From Bacteroides sp. (GTDB lineage Bacteria > Bacillota > Clostridia > Lachnospirales > Lachnospiraceae): a DNA stretch of 59,046 nucleotides. Position 1 is the first letter of the stretch; every line of letters starts with the position of its first letter. The DNA is taken from positions 1-59,046 of the forward strand of contig JAMPBO010000019.1 in assembly GCA_023666705.1 (NCBI GenBank), read 5' to 3'. Both the position numbers and the translations under genes were made by a program. Of the stretch, positions 27,360-35,662 are shown one piece after another. The notes below the pieces were generated by a model, which had not been told where the DNA came from, made no database searches, and worked only from the letters and a program-made list of their open reading frames with translations.

Positions 27360-27599
27360 GTGGTTACCATTAAAAAAAGAATAAGCTTTGATTCCTTAGA
27401 GGAAGTTTATCAATATTATAATAACCAGGTTTTAAAAATTGTAAATATCAAGCAGCTGTTATTTTATTCGGATATATGTAAGGTTCAACCTGATTGGATT
27501 GGAAAATCTATATATGACGGCAGATTGATTGCATATTACGGAAAAGAACGAACGAAAGAATGTTGGGAGCGTTGGAAACGATATGATACAGACCCATAA
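27360..27599 (+). CDS. hypothetical protein, 79 aa
   Basis: A small Tyr- and Lys-rich protein (ISFDSLEEVYQYYNNQVLKI) with no recognised domain. The start is uncertain: GTG at 27360 is used, but GAGGTGG stands five bases before an in-frame ATT at 27369, which could be a rare start. It overlaps the cysteine desulfurase gene by 17 bases, so the two are likely translated together. Confidence 0.5.
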   Translation: MVTIKKRISFDSLEEVYQYYNNQVLKIVNIKQLLFYSDICKVQPDWIGKSIYDGRLIAYYGKERTKECWERWKRYDTDP

Positions 27600-28710
27600 T
27601 ATATATTTGGATTATGCTGCTGCCACGCCATTAACAGATTCAATTAAAAAATATTTAATATCCCTCTTCGATTATTATGGAAATCCATCATCCATCCACT
27701 CTGTATCAGAAAAGCCAAAGCAAATTATATCAGAGGCAAGACAATCTGTAGCAAAATTCGTTAATGCGAATCCAAAAGAAATATATTTTACAAGCGGCGG
27801 AGCAGCATCTAATACTTTAGCGGTTCGCGGATTTTATGCCAGAAATGATTGTACAGTCCTGTACTCTCCAATTGCACATAAGTCCATGATGAAATGTGCA
27901 CAATCCTGTTTTGGCAATGTTCAGCTACGGGTAGATGAAACAGGGGTACTGGATATATGTGATTTGGAAGAACGGTTAAAAATATGTGTAAACCAGCCAT
28001 TTGTAGTAATAGATTATGCCAATCCTGAAATTGGAACGATACAAGACATTGAAGCCATAATTAAAATGGTTCATTCATATGATGGGATTGTGTATCTTGA
28101 CTGCACGGGATCTATTCCACAAATACCAATAGACGTAAAGACAACCAATATTGATATGATTGGATTTAGCGGTCATAAGCTGGGCAGCTTGAAAGGCTGC
28201 GGTGTTTTGTATAAAAAACCAGACATTGAACTTGACCCTTTAATTTATGGAACGCAGGAGCAGTCTCTGGTAGGCGGCACAGAAAATGTCTTAGGTATTG
28301 CTTCATTAGGGAAAGCAGTTGAAGAACATGCCTACTCTTCTATATCCCCATCCAACAGAGATTATGTTTATAACTATATCATAAATAATATCCCTGACAG
28401 CTATTTAATTGGTGCTGCAACAGATTCCGGAAACAGACTGCCACACAATTTATATGTGTGCTTCAAGGGGGTTGAAGGTGAATCTTTAATGATTTTGCTG
28501 GATATGAATGGAATACAGGTAAGTACGGGGTCTGCCTGCTCATCAGGTGATTTGACACCATCTACTACCCTGTCAGCTATCGGAATGAACAGGGAAGATA
28601 TTTATAGTTGTATCAGACTGAGCTTCAGCGGGCAGGAAACAAAAGAAGCTTTGAATTATACATGTAGAAAATTAAAAGAATGTGTAAGGAAGTTAAGAAG
28701 TTTTGCATAA
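27583..28710 (+). CDS. NifS/IscS-type cysteine desulfurase inside the tail module
   Basis: A 375-aa PLP enzyme that would take sulfur from cysteine as a persulfide. The opening IYLDYAAATPLTDSIKKYL is diagnostic. Lys209 (FSGHKLGSLKG) should bind PLP, and Cys329 in STGSACSSGDLTPS is the persulfide-forming residue of class I enzymes. All key residues are present, so it is probably active. No IscU, SufU, ThiI, MnmA or Dnd genes are near. The start at 27583 is inside the preceding small gene. Such an enzyme between tail tube and holin genes is odd; sulfur for tRNA, cofactor or DNA modification, or a metal site in the particle, are possibilities only. Confidence 0.92.
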   Translation: MIQTHNIYLDYAAATPLTDSIKKYLISLFDYYGNPSSIHSVSEKPKQIISEARQSVAKFVNANPKEIYFTSGGAASNTLAVRGFYARNDCTVLYSPIAHKSMMKCAQSCFGNVQLRVDETGVLDICDLEERLKICVNQPFVVIDYANPEIGTIQDIEAIIKMVHSYDGIVYLDCTGSIPQIPIDVKTTNIDMIGFSGHKLGSLKGCGVLYKKPDIELDPLIYGTQEQSLVGGTENVLGIASLGKAVEEHAYSSISPSNRDYVYNYIINNIPDSYLIGAATDSGNRLPHNLYVCFKGVEGESLMILLDMNGIQVSTGSACSSGDLTPSTTLSAIGMNREDIYSCIRLSFSGQETKEALNYTCRKLKECVRKLRSFA

Positions 28711-28853
28711 TACAATAACAATTAAAATAGGTTGCTTAAGACAATAAATATAAAAATAGATGACACATTTGTAATGTAATACTTAATATAAGCGAAAATA
28801 GTCAACCAAGTCTACTACTTTCCTTATATTTTTAAAGTATGGAGGAATTAATT

Positions 28854-29246
28854 ATGGAAAATATAATAGAAAATATAGACTGGATGCAGGTAATATCTGT
28901 TGTTTGGACAGTTGTGTTACTGCCTGTACTGACATATGTAGGAACACAGATTCGTAGTTATGTGCAGTCAAAAAGAATAGACAAATATACGGATATATTA
29001 TATAAAAATGTGGTCAATGCTGTTAAAGATGTATATGAGACTGTAGTAAAAGATATGAAAGGCAGCGATGAATGGACGAAAGAAAAACAGGACGAAGTAA
29101 AGGAACTTGCCAAAACAAAGGCAGTACAGGCATTATCTAATTCTGCTTACGAAATATTAAAAACGGCAAATGGGGATTTTAACGAGTATTTGGACGGACT
29201 TATTGGCACTGCCTTGTATGATTTAAAAAATAATGAAGTAAGGTGA
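28854..29246 (+). CDS. holin of the LLH type
   Basis: A 130-aa protein with one membrane helix near the N-terminus (VISVVWTVVLLPVLTYVGTQI) and a charged helical C-terminus ending YDLKNNEVR, as in phage_holin_LLH proteins. GGAGG before the ATG at 28854 supports this start. It would permeabilise the membrane for the endolysin. No gene is seen in the 140 bases upstream. Confidence 0.75.
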   Translation: MENIIENIDWMQVISVVWTVVLLPVLTYVGTQIRSYVQSKRIDKYTDILYKNVVNAVKDVYETVVKDMKGSDEWTKEKQDEVKELAKTKAVQALSNSAYEILKTANGDFNEYLDGLIGTALYDLKNNEVR

Positions 29247-29256
29247 CATTATATAG

Positions 29257-29796
29257 ATGGAGGCAATTAAAGAATTAACAACACTCAACTTTTCTTTCAT
29301 ATTTATTTCAGTTTTCATTATTCTTATTGGGTTCAAAACAATTATTTCATTATTTGAATGGTTTATTGAAAGGCTTGGTCTTGAAACGAAAGGAATACGG
29401 AAACAGCGTGAAGAACATGATTTATTGATTAAGACATCAGAGGATTTATCAAAGCTTCAGGAGCAACATAATGAATCGGTTAAACAATCAATCAGGCATG
29501 ATGAAATTATAAAATCAGATATTTCAGCTTTAACAAATACAGTAAATGGTATCGCCGCCACATTAAGTAATATGCAGGCAAAAGAAAATGAAACAAAATT
29601 AAAAGAGATTAAGGGCAGTCTGGTACGTTACTATAATAAATATAAAGATATTGGTGAGTGGTCAAAACTTGAAAAGGATGCGTTTTGGGACTTATTTGAC
29701 GATTACGAAAAGCGTGGCGGCGATGGTTATATTCATAGCATTGTTGAACCGGTAATGCGAGAACTAAAGGAATTTGATTACAGCACAAAATGCTGA
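29257..29796 (+). CDS. membrane-anchored coiled-coil protein next to the holin
   Basis: A 179-aa protein with one N-terminal membrane helix (SFIFISVFIILIGFKTIISLF) followed by a long coiled coil and a globular C-terminus. It lies 10 bases after the holin gene and may be a holin partner or anti-holin. Family not recognised. Confidence 0.55.
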   Translation: MEAIKELTTLNFSFIFISVFIILIGFKTIISLFEWFIERLGLETKGIRKQREEHDLLIKTSEDLSKLQEQHNESVKQSIRHDEIIKSDISALTNTVNGIAATLSNMQAKENETKLKEIKGSLVRYYNKYKDIGEWSKLEKDAFWDLFDDYEKRGGDGYIHSIVEPVMRELKEFDYSTKC

Positions 29797-30039
29797 TATC
29801 AGCACAGCCGTAACCAATGCCGTTGATGACTGCATCAGGGAAAATATTCTGTCTGACTTTTTAAGAAAGAACAAGCGGGAGGAATCGCCATGAGTATATT
29901 TGAATATGACGCCGAGCTTCACGAGAAAACCTTGAAAGAAACCGGCTTCTCCAACGACAAAATCACAGAAGCCCTTATCAATAATTTTTCCCTATCGCCT
30001 GAGGATGCCCAAAAATACCTCACTCAAACGGACAAATAA
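29795..30039 (+). pseudogene. 3' remnant of a Rpn/PD-(D/E)XK-type transposase-nuclease gene
   Basis: The frame beginning DISTAVTNAVDDCIRENILS stops, and the rest continues in another frame as MSIFEYDAELHEKTLKETGF. Both parts match the C-terminal end of Rpn-family recombination-promoting nucleases common in Lachnospiraceae. The nuclease core is absent. Base composition is less AT-rich than the flanks, suggesting a different origin. Confidence 0.6.
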
Positions 30040-30044
30040 AAATC

Positions 30045-30090
30045 AAAAAACCACCCCTGTACTCGCCAAAATTATGGGGTAGTTTTTTAT
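30045..30090 (+). terminator. terminator before the tape-measure modules
   Basis: AAAAAACCACCCC pairs with GGGGTAGTTTTTT (one mismatch) and ends in a T-run. Confidence 0.65.
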
Positions 30091-30120
30091 CTTGACTGTC
30101 AAGAAGAATGTATGAAACGC

Positions 30121-30298
30121 AAACCAGAGATTCAAACAGCTACTTATTAACACCACTCCCTTTTATGGGGGTATTTTTATGTAGAAGGGAGCAATGTAAA
30201 TATATGAATGACGATTTATCAGATGCTTTGGTTAAACAGTTTAAGGAAATACAAGCCGAAGCCATACGAGCTGGCAAAAAAATGTATGATGCAGTTGT
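30121..30298 (+). repeat. tape-measure leader repeat, copy 1
   Basis: A 178-bp direct repeat nearly identical to 33331-33508 and to 37603-37750. It contains a hairpin ACTCCC-TTTTAT-GGGGGT, a ribosome site and the first 31 codons of the tape-measure protein (MNDDLSDALVKQF...). Confidence 0.95.
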
Positions 30299-30374
30299 AG
30301 ATAAACTAAGTTATATAAATATAATCCCTATAACAAATATTTTACTACATAAAACAAATATTCTGATTGTATAA
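30204..30374 (+). pseudogene. tape-measure module 1, truncated N-terminus
   Basis: Begins MNDDLSDALVKQFKEIQAEA and follows the other two copies up to GKKMYDAVV, then departs into unrelated AT-rich sequence and stops after 56 codons. The breakpoint coincides with the end of the direct repeat (30298). What follows is the SecB-containing cassette, so the module lost exon 1 and any intron core. Confidence 0.8.
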
Positions 30375-30425
30375 TGTAGAAATAAATGGTAAAATGGATT
30401 CATCTATCAAGAAGAAGGTATACTT

Positions 30426-30890
30426 ATGTACAGAAGATTGGCAGAATCCATACCAAATGATATAATTGACAAGATATATGAATATGGAAAAGAAAATCCA
30501 GAACGTATTGTTTACAGATTTTGTAAACGAGGAATGATAAATGATATAGCATTTTTAAATTCTTACGATGAATGCATGCTTGAAAATAGAGCAATTACGA
30601 ATTCTATTGATAATGTAATAACATTTTCAACTTCATGTTCATTAACAGACAAGAAACCGAAACAACTCTGCAAGCTTATAAAAAAAAGATATTTTTCACA
30701 ATTTCCTACCCCTTGTATAATTGTCGGTCATACAATTGGTGGGTTATCACAAAAAACTAACGAGCGAGATTCAAATTATCCTGATAAAAATCATATAGAT
30801 TGGTGGATATATCAGGATTGTATTGGAGATATTATTGCAGATTTTAAAATTATGGACGATATAGATATTGGGGTGAATAAAAATGAATAG
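30426..30890 (+). CDS. first gene of a SecB-containing cassette; possible toxin
   Basis: A 154-aa protein without membrane segment. The segments NVITFSTSCSLTDKKPKQLC, CIIVGHTIGGLSQKTNERDS and NHIDWWIYQDCIGDIIADF form a pattern I have seen in small uncharacterised Firmicute proteins but cannot name. A TATAAT lies at 30370-30375. Its stop overlaps the next start (ATGAATAG), so translation is coupled. Very AT-rich compared with the tape-measure exons, a sign of transfer. As the first gene of an operon ending in a SecB-like chaperone it is a candidate toxin, or antitoxin, by position. Confidence 0.55.
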   Translation: MYRRLAESIPNDIIDKIYEYGKENPERIVYRFCKRGMINDIAFLNSYDECMLENRAITNSIDNVITFSTSCSLTDKKPKQLCKLIKKRYFSQFPTPCIIVGHTIGGLSQKTNERDSNYPDKNHIDWWIYQDCIGDIIADFKIMDDIDIGVNKNE

Positions 30891-31473
30891 TATTTTTTTA
30901 AAAAATGTTCCAAATGTTGGAGACTTATTTATAAATAAGATATTATTGGAATATGATTTAGAACCAGTAATATTTGTATGTAAAGATAATTTTAACAATT
31001 TCTTTTTATGTATTTGTGATGATTTTATTGGTATAACGAGGTCATGGATTGCTGTCAAAATATCTGTTGAAGATTTAATAGACATAATAAATGATAAAAT
31101 AACTTTGCTTTCTGCTTTTAAAAAATCAGAGAGTAAAACTATCGTTATCGATTATGATCCTGATAAAGAAACCTACAATTATCGCATGATGAACTTTACC
31201 GATATCGATGAAAATGAACTTCCATATGAAGATCAATATTTGGATGAAACAGAAACTTTTAAAGATTATATTAATTATCTGAAATTATATATTATTTCAT
31301 ATGACATACAATATGATTCTGATTATTTAGATACAATTTTCATTAAAATTAACAAAGATAACCAGGAAGATAACTTTTTCATCGAAAAAAAATATAATCA
31401 AATTGATGAAGAAACAGTAGAAAAAACAAATGGTGTTATTATATCAAATAATAGATTTCTATATGCAGCTTAG
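30883..31473 (+). CDS. DUF6575-like protein of the SecB cassette
   Basis: A 196-aa acidic protein. The start (NVPNVGDLFINKILLEYDLE followed by FVCKDNFNNFFLCICDDFIG) resembles the DUF6575 group of small proteins with unknown role. No catalytic motif is obvious. It is coupled to the genes on both sides and is as AT-rich as they are. Antitoxin or client of the chaperone is a guess from gene order. Confidence 0.5.
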   Translation: MNSIFLKNVPNVGDLFINKILLEYDLEPVIFVCKDNFNNFFLCICDDFIGITRSWIAVKISVEDLIDIINDKITLLSAFKKSESKTIVIDYDPDKETYNYRMMNFTDIDENELPYEDQYLDETETFKDYINYLKLYIISYDIQYDSDYLDTIFIKINKDNQEDNFFIEKKYNQIDEETVEKTNGVIISNNRFLYAA

Positions 31474-31482
31474 GAGACAAAT

Positions 31483-31887
31483 ATGAAAAAAAGTAAATTT
31501 CAATTTCAAAATCCACGAATTTCCTCATTTTCAATTAACGAAAATGAAAATTTCGATAAGGATAAATTTAATGGTTTCTCGATTTCTACAAATTTGAATA
31601 TACAAATATTAGAAGATAATGATACGGCAAAGGTAACACTTACAATAGAAATTGGAGACAAGACTGAGCAATATCCATTTTTTATGCATGTTAAGACTTA
31701 TTCTTTGTTTAGAAACTATGGAGCAGATAATTTTAACGATTTATTAAAAATCAATGCACCAGCATTACTTTTATCAAATGTACGACCAATAATTGCACTG
31801 ATGACGTCACAACTTGGTTTCAAACCATTTTATATTCCATTTATGAATTTTACAGATTCTAATGATGAGATACAAGAAGACACCTAA
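31483..31887 (+). CDS. SecB-like chaperone
   Basis: A 134-aa protein with the SecB fold pattern. The second half contains VKTYSLFRNYGADNFNDLLK, then NAPALLLSNVRPIIALMTSQ and GFKPFYIPFMNF, matching the SecB signature (N-A-P-x-L-L-x-P-x-x-R ... F-x-P-x-x-x-P-x-N-F). Gram-positive bacteria lack a general SecB; solitary SecB-like proteins in them usually belong to toxin-antitoxin-chaperone modules. AGGAGA precedes the ATG. A defence or addiction role is inferred from the operon. Confidence 0.7.
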   Translation: MKKSKFQFQNPRISSFSINENENFDKDKFNGFSISTNLNIQILEDNDTAKVTLTIEIGDKTEQYPFFMHVKTYSLFRNYGADNFNDLLKINAPALLLSNVRPIIALMTSQLGFKPFYIPFMNFTDSNDEIQEDT

Positions 31888-31924
31888 TGGTGTCTTTTCT
31901 GTTATTACTCTTCTATCTACGAGG

Positions 31925-32450
31925 ATATAGATATAGATTCAGATTTATTTTCATTATGTAAACAATATACAACCTTACCATATGCCATAAATTCCTTTTA
32001 TGTATATTACTATATTAAAATATACTTTCAGGTTCTTCACCTTCAGAGTAACAGTTTTTTATGAGATAGCAGATACAGAGGATGTAGTATATATAGGAAA
32101 TGACCTGCCAAACGAATGCACACGTTATGTATATACATATAACCTGCATGGGACAGCAGCAAACGCAAAGGCGAATGCCACACAGGGAATACCGAAACTT
32201 CTTGAAATCGCAAAGGGCAAACATTTCCGTGGGAACAGGGGGGAAAGCACATTCGAAACGCTAAATTTGGCTGGTACAGATATGATTCCCGTTTTGCACT
32301 TCCATATATGATGAAAGGGGAGAGATAGAAAGGTATAATGTATTCCATGCCTCTGTGATTATCAGACATTCAGAGGATGGGAATTTTTACTTGTATGACA
32401 TTAGTATGCCTTATAGGTACTTTTGTTTTAAATGTTATAGGTCATGATAT
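31925..32450 (+). pseudogene. remnants, including a polyvalent-protein nuclease-type domain (LPD3-like)
   Basis: Bases 31940-32050 share a decayed stretch with 42150-42260 (SDLFSLxKQYxTLPY in translation). After it comes ADTEDVVYIGNDLPNECTRY and GTAANAKANATQGIPKLLEI, which matches domains found at the ends of very large polyvalent proteins of conjugative elements. The frame shifts near 32255, continuing as FGWYRYDSRFALPYM, and later as NVFHASVIIRHSEDGNFYLY. No intact gene remains. Confidence 0.6.
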
Positions 32451-32812
32451 TCAAAAATCTGCCCCACAATTGTTACAATGATACTGCTTTCCTACTTTTT
32501 TACTTGCCAAACCAAATAGGGATGTGGAAATGACTCTGCTTGTAATTCCTATTTTTTTGTATTATTAGATTTGCAATACGGACATTCGATAGTTATAATT
32601 TGTAAATCAAACTCTGCATTCATATTATTTTTTGAATTACTATTTCTTATTGCATTTAAACCACTATTTGGCTTATAATCATGTTTCCATAATAACTCCA
32701 TTTTTTTACCACATATTTTACAATTGGCATTATAATCCATATTTGATTGAAAATACACTGTTTTATTACATGCTTTACACAGATAACATAAGGTTTGTAT
32801 TTTATTCTTCAT
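32451..32812 (-). pseudogene. zinc-ribbon protein broken by a one-base shift in an A-run
   Basis: The open frame runs 87 codons (to 32549) with CYLCKACNK and CKICGKK zinc ligands and then ECPYCKSNNTKK followed by a stop. One extra A in the A7 run at about 32556-32562 would restore a continuation IGITSRVISTSLFGLASKKV followed by CNNCGADF, which supplies the missing second half of the ribbon. It is related in domain and position to 35228-35632. It could be a real frameshift, a phase-variable tract or a sequencing error. Confidence 0.6.
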
Positions 32813-32924
32813 AATAATCTACCTATTGATTGCTTTTGATTATATTATATCATCTAATTTGTTTATTTTCAACTTTATCGTCTACAACAGATGTTTATGT
32901 TCGTTTCCATAACTAACATATAGT

Positions 32925-33268
32925 ATGATATTCAAAACATTTAACAACAATTTAACTGGAATAATAAACAAAATAGGTATTTTTAATAAATCATTTAATA
33001 CAATTAAACGTGATTTATCATCAGGACAAGGTTTACTTGCCAGTTTATTCAGTGGAAATAATATAACTCAACAGGATATACAAGCAATTACTGCATTTGA
33101 TACTGCTATGAAAAATGGATCAACAACTGCACAAGCATGCCTCATTGGCAGATAATATCCCTAAAATAGAGGAATATATATCCAAGCTTGCCGAACTGCT
33201 GGATATGGATGTAAATAAACTCACGGTTGCACTTGGATATGACCTTGAATCAGACAAACAGGCAATTG
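32925..33268 (+). pseudogene. tape-measure module 1, exon-2 remnant fused to an internal fragment
   Basis: The frame MIFKTFNNNLTGIINKIGIF leads to ITQQDIQAITAFDTAMKNGS, typical of the part of clostridial tape-measure proteins just after the intron site. From 33138 it switches to 131 bp that are almost identical to 44722-44853 of the active gene, with one mismatch seen. Direct repeat copy 2 starts 62 bases later. The junction looks like a recombination scar. Confidence 0.75.
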
Positions 33269-33330
33269 CCAAAGATAATTATGTGACCTAGAACAGATAT
33301 ATTGACTGCCAGAGGGAATAGACAACACGT

Positions 33331-33508
33331 AAACCAGAGATTCAAACAGCTACTTATTAACACCACTCCCTTTTATGGGGGTATTTTTATGTAGAAAGGA
33401 GCAATGTAAATATATGAATGACGATTTATCAGATGCTTTGGTTAAACGGTTTAAGAAAATACAAGCCGAAGCCATACAAACCGGTAAAAAAATGTATGAT
33501 GCAGTTGT
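33331..33508 (+). repeat. tape-measure leader repeat, copy 2
   Basis: A 178-bp copy with only a few differences from copy 1 (for example AAGAAAGGAG for AAGAAGGGAG at the ribosome site). Confidence 0.95.
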
Positions 33509-34616
33509 GAAAGTTGATTCTGCCATGGCAGAATTGAATAAAGTCAGCAATGCTTCTGCTTCTGAGATTAAAAAATATTTTGATGAAGTGACTAACAGTG
33601 CAAAAAGATATGGTTCAGAAGTAAGCGATATGATTAATGCCACAGCCGATTGGAGCAGATTAGGATACAATTTATCTGACAGTAAAAAGTTGGCAGAGAT
33701 TTCCACTTTGTATACTCACATCGGCGATGGTATTGATATGAGTGCGGCAAACAGCACTTTGATTTCTGCATTGCAGGGATTTCAATTAGAAGCGGAAGAT
33801 GCTCTTGAAATAATAGACAAATTTACTGGAGTAGCGAACAATTTTCCAATTGATAGTGCCGGAATCGGTGAAGCATTACAACGGAGTGCTGCTTCATTTT
33901 ATGCTGCCAATACTGACCTTTCAAAATCAATTGCATTGATTGCAGGAACAAACAGTGTTGTCCAAAATCCTGATGCCGTAGGTAACATGTGGAAAACAGT
34001 TTCCATGCGAATCAGAGGAGCTAAGCAGGAGTTAGAAGATATCGGAGAAGAAACTGATGGCATGGTTGGGTCTGCAACACAGCTAAGAGATTTAATTCAA
34101 GGCTTAACTGGTTTTGACATTATGGTTGATGAAGCCGGCACTCAATTTAAGGATATTTATGAAATTGTGGTCGGAATTGGTCATGAATGGGAAAATCTCA
34201 CCGATATTGAACAAGCTGAACTTCTTGAGGTTTTAGCTGGTAAACAGGGGAATGCTCTTAGTGCCGCCTTGAATAACATTTCGATGATTGAAGATGCATA
34301 TAGGGTTGCTGAAAATTCTGCCGGTTCTGCATTAAGGGAACAAGAGGAATATGAAAAAGGTATTCAGTATTCATTGAATCGCCTTGAAGCTTCTTTCCAG
34401 ACATTTTCAAATCATATTTTAAAATCTGACTTCTTAAAAGGAGTCATTGATTTTGGTAATGGTGCAGTTAATGTATTAGATACAGTTACAAATAAACTCG
34501 GTTCCTTAGGAACCATAAGAATCGGTGCCGAAATATTTGGTATTACGGAATTCATTAAGAACTTTGCTCAACCTTGGAATAAAGGTACAATTTTAAACTC
34601 GCTTACAGTTTTTTAA
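33414..34616 (+). CDS. tape-measure module 2, exon 1
   Basis: A 400-codon frame for the N-terminal part of a TP901-family tail tape-measure protein: YGSEVSDMINATADWSRLGY, FQLEAEDALEIIDKFTGVAN and MRIRGAKQELEDIGEETDG. After the shared first 31 residues it differs strongly from module 3, so it is an alternative version rather than a recent copy. The frame stops at 34616, just after sequence that reads out of the domain, and a group I intron core follows; exon 2 resumes at 35663. The exact 5' splice site is not resolved. Confidence 0.85.
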   Translation: MNDDLSDALVKRFKKIQAEAIQTGKKMYDAVVKVDSAMAELNKVSNASASEIKKYFDEVTNSAKRYGSEVSDMINATADWSRLGYNLSDSKKLAEISTLYTHIGDGIDMSAANSTLISALQGFQLEAEDALEIIDKFTGVANNFPIDSAGIGEALQRSAASFYAANTDLSKSIALIAGTNSVVQNPDAVGNMWKTVSMRIRGAKQELEDIGEETDGMVGSATQLRDLIQGLTGFDIMVDEAGTQFKDIYEIVVGIGHEWENLTDIEQAELLEVLAGKQGNALSAALNNISMIEDAYRVAENSAGSALREQEEYEKGIQYSLNRLEASFQTFSNHILKSDFLKGVIDFGNGAVNVLDTVTNKLGSLGTIRIGAEIFGITEFIKNFAQPWNKGTILNSLTVF

Positions 34617-35040
34617 TTGGGCTAACATAGATAAGAAAATGATAAAATGGTTCATAGTACAAGTCTATGCATTGGGAGTTCTAAAATAAACTAACGAGGA
34701 GTAATTGCTGGAATGACCTCATGAATATTCGACTAAAGCGGAATTGATAACAATAGACGTAAATGTGCGAAAGGCAGAAAAAACAGAATATTCGGCATAT
34801 GGTAATCTGTATGCAAATACAGAGTGTGCCTAAGTGCTATTAGCAAGGGTTTTAAACAAAATCAGCAGCACACATTCCTAAGATTATAACATCTAAACTA
34901 ATAACCCTGTAAAAAGGACTAACAAGTTGAATAGGAATGGATGTTCATCGACTACCGATCCTCAGAGTATATTCTACCTCATTGAATATGCTTTTAAAGT
35001 ATAGTGTTATATGGAGTTTCTAATAATTTTCTTACATATA
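34617..35040 (+). ncRNA. group I intron core in tape-measure module 2
   Basis: The four conserved elements occur in order: P-like AATTGCTGGAATG (34703-34715), Q-like AATCAGCAGCACAC (34859-34872) that pairs GCTG/CAGC, R-like GTTCATCGACTACCG (34943-34957) and S-like AAAGTATAGTG (34996-35006), with ACTA/TAGT for P7 and a GTATATTC/GAATATGC hairpin for P8. The P7 pairing is shorter than usual, so activity is uncertain. CTAATAATTTT (35020-35030) can pair with AAAATAATATTAG (35661-35673) next to exon 2, enclosing the gene at 35228-35632. Confidence 0.7.
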
Positions 35041-35148
35041 ACAATACAAGCAAAAAATTATTGTTACTACTTTTCCATCACCAACTACGCAAAATAGAAT
35101 GGACAAAGTAAAAATAAATTAATCCTATAGAAGATATCATTAAAAAAA

Positions 35149-35176
35149 CAGCTTTACATATATTCATGTAAAGCTG
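35149..35176 (-). terminator. hairpin after the zinc-ribbon gene
   Basis: AGCTTTACAT pairs with ATGTAAAGCT, with A- and T-rich flanks on both sides; it would end the minus-strand gene at 35228. Confidence 0.55.
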
Positions 35177-35227
35177 CTTTCTGTGTATAAAAACACAAAC
35201 AAAAATTTCAAGAAAGGTCGTGCTAAT

Positions 35228-35632
35228 TTACCACGTATATCCACAATTTTTACATTTAAAACTTTTATTAATCTTCTTGCTAAAAATACCAAACATATAA
35301 ACTGAGCCAGCTCGTTCTAAACCACCTATTTTTTGAACATTGGTTGATGAACATGTCGGACATTTAGGTTTGTTTTGCCACTCTTTTGCTATTGCGTTGT
35401 TGTGGGCTATTTCTTGTGGGGAAAGATCTGGATCTGGTTTATATATTTCATCATAAACTTTAGTCTTAAAATCCATGCATACGATTTTTGCTGTATTTTC
35501 ATCACAATGCAGATAGTCTTTTATGACTTTTGTTGCTTGTGAAAAGTCATTTTTTCCAATTAGATTACATATATTATAAAACGGTGAATCTTCTGCTTTG
35601 TCAAGAACGTTTAACATTTCATCTACTGTCAT
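35228..35632 (-). CDS. zinc-ribbon protein, cargo of the module 2 intron region
   Basis: A 134-aa protein. The N-terminal half (MTVDEMLNVLDKAEDSPFYN) is helical; the C-terminus carries CPTCSSTNVQKIGGLERAGS and FKCKNCGYTW, a two-Cys-pair ribbon widespread in Firmicutes. It is not a homing endonuclease. It is transcribed against the tape-measure gene, right before exon 2, like 32451-32812 in module 1 and 42578-42916 in module 3. Function unknown. Confidence 0.7.
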   Translation of the reverse strand: MTVDEMLNVLDKAEDSPFYNICNLIGKNDFSQATKVIKDYLHCDENTAKIVCMDFKTKVYDEIYKPDPDLSPQEIAHNNAIAKEWQNKPKCPTCSSTNVQKIGGLERAGSVYMFGIFSKKINKSFKCKNCGYTW

Positions 35633-35662
35633 TTTAATCCTCCATTATCTATCTAAACTTAA

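Noticed and set aside
35228-35632. Homing endonuclease of the module 2 intron
   Set aside because: The protein has only a zinc ribbon; no LAGLIDADG, GIY-YIG or HNH motif is visible, and it is on the opposite strand.
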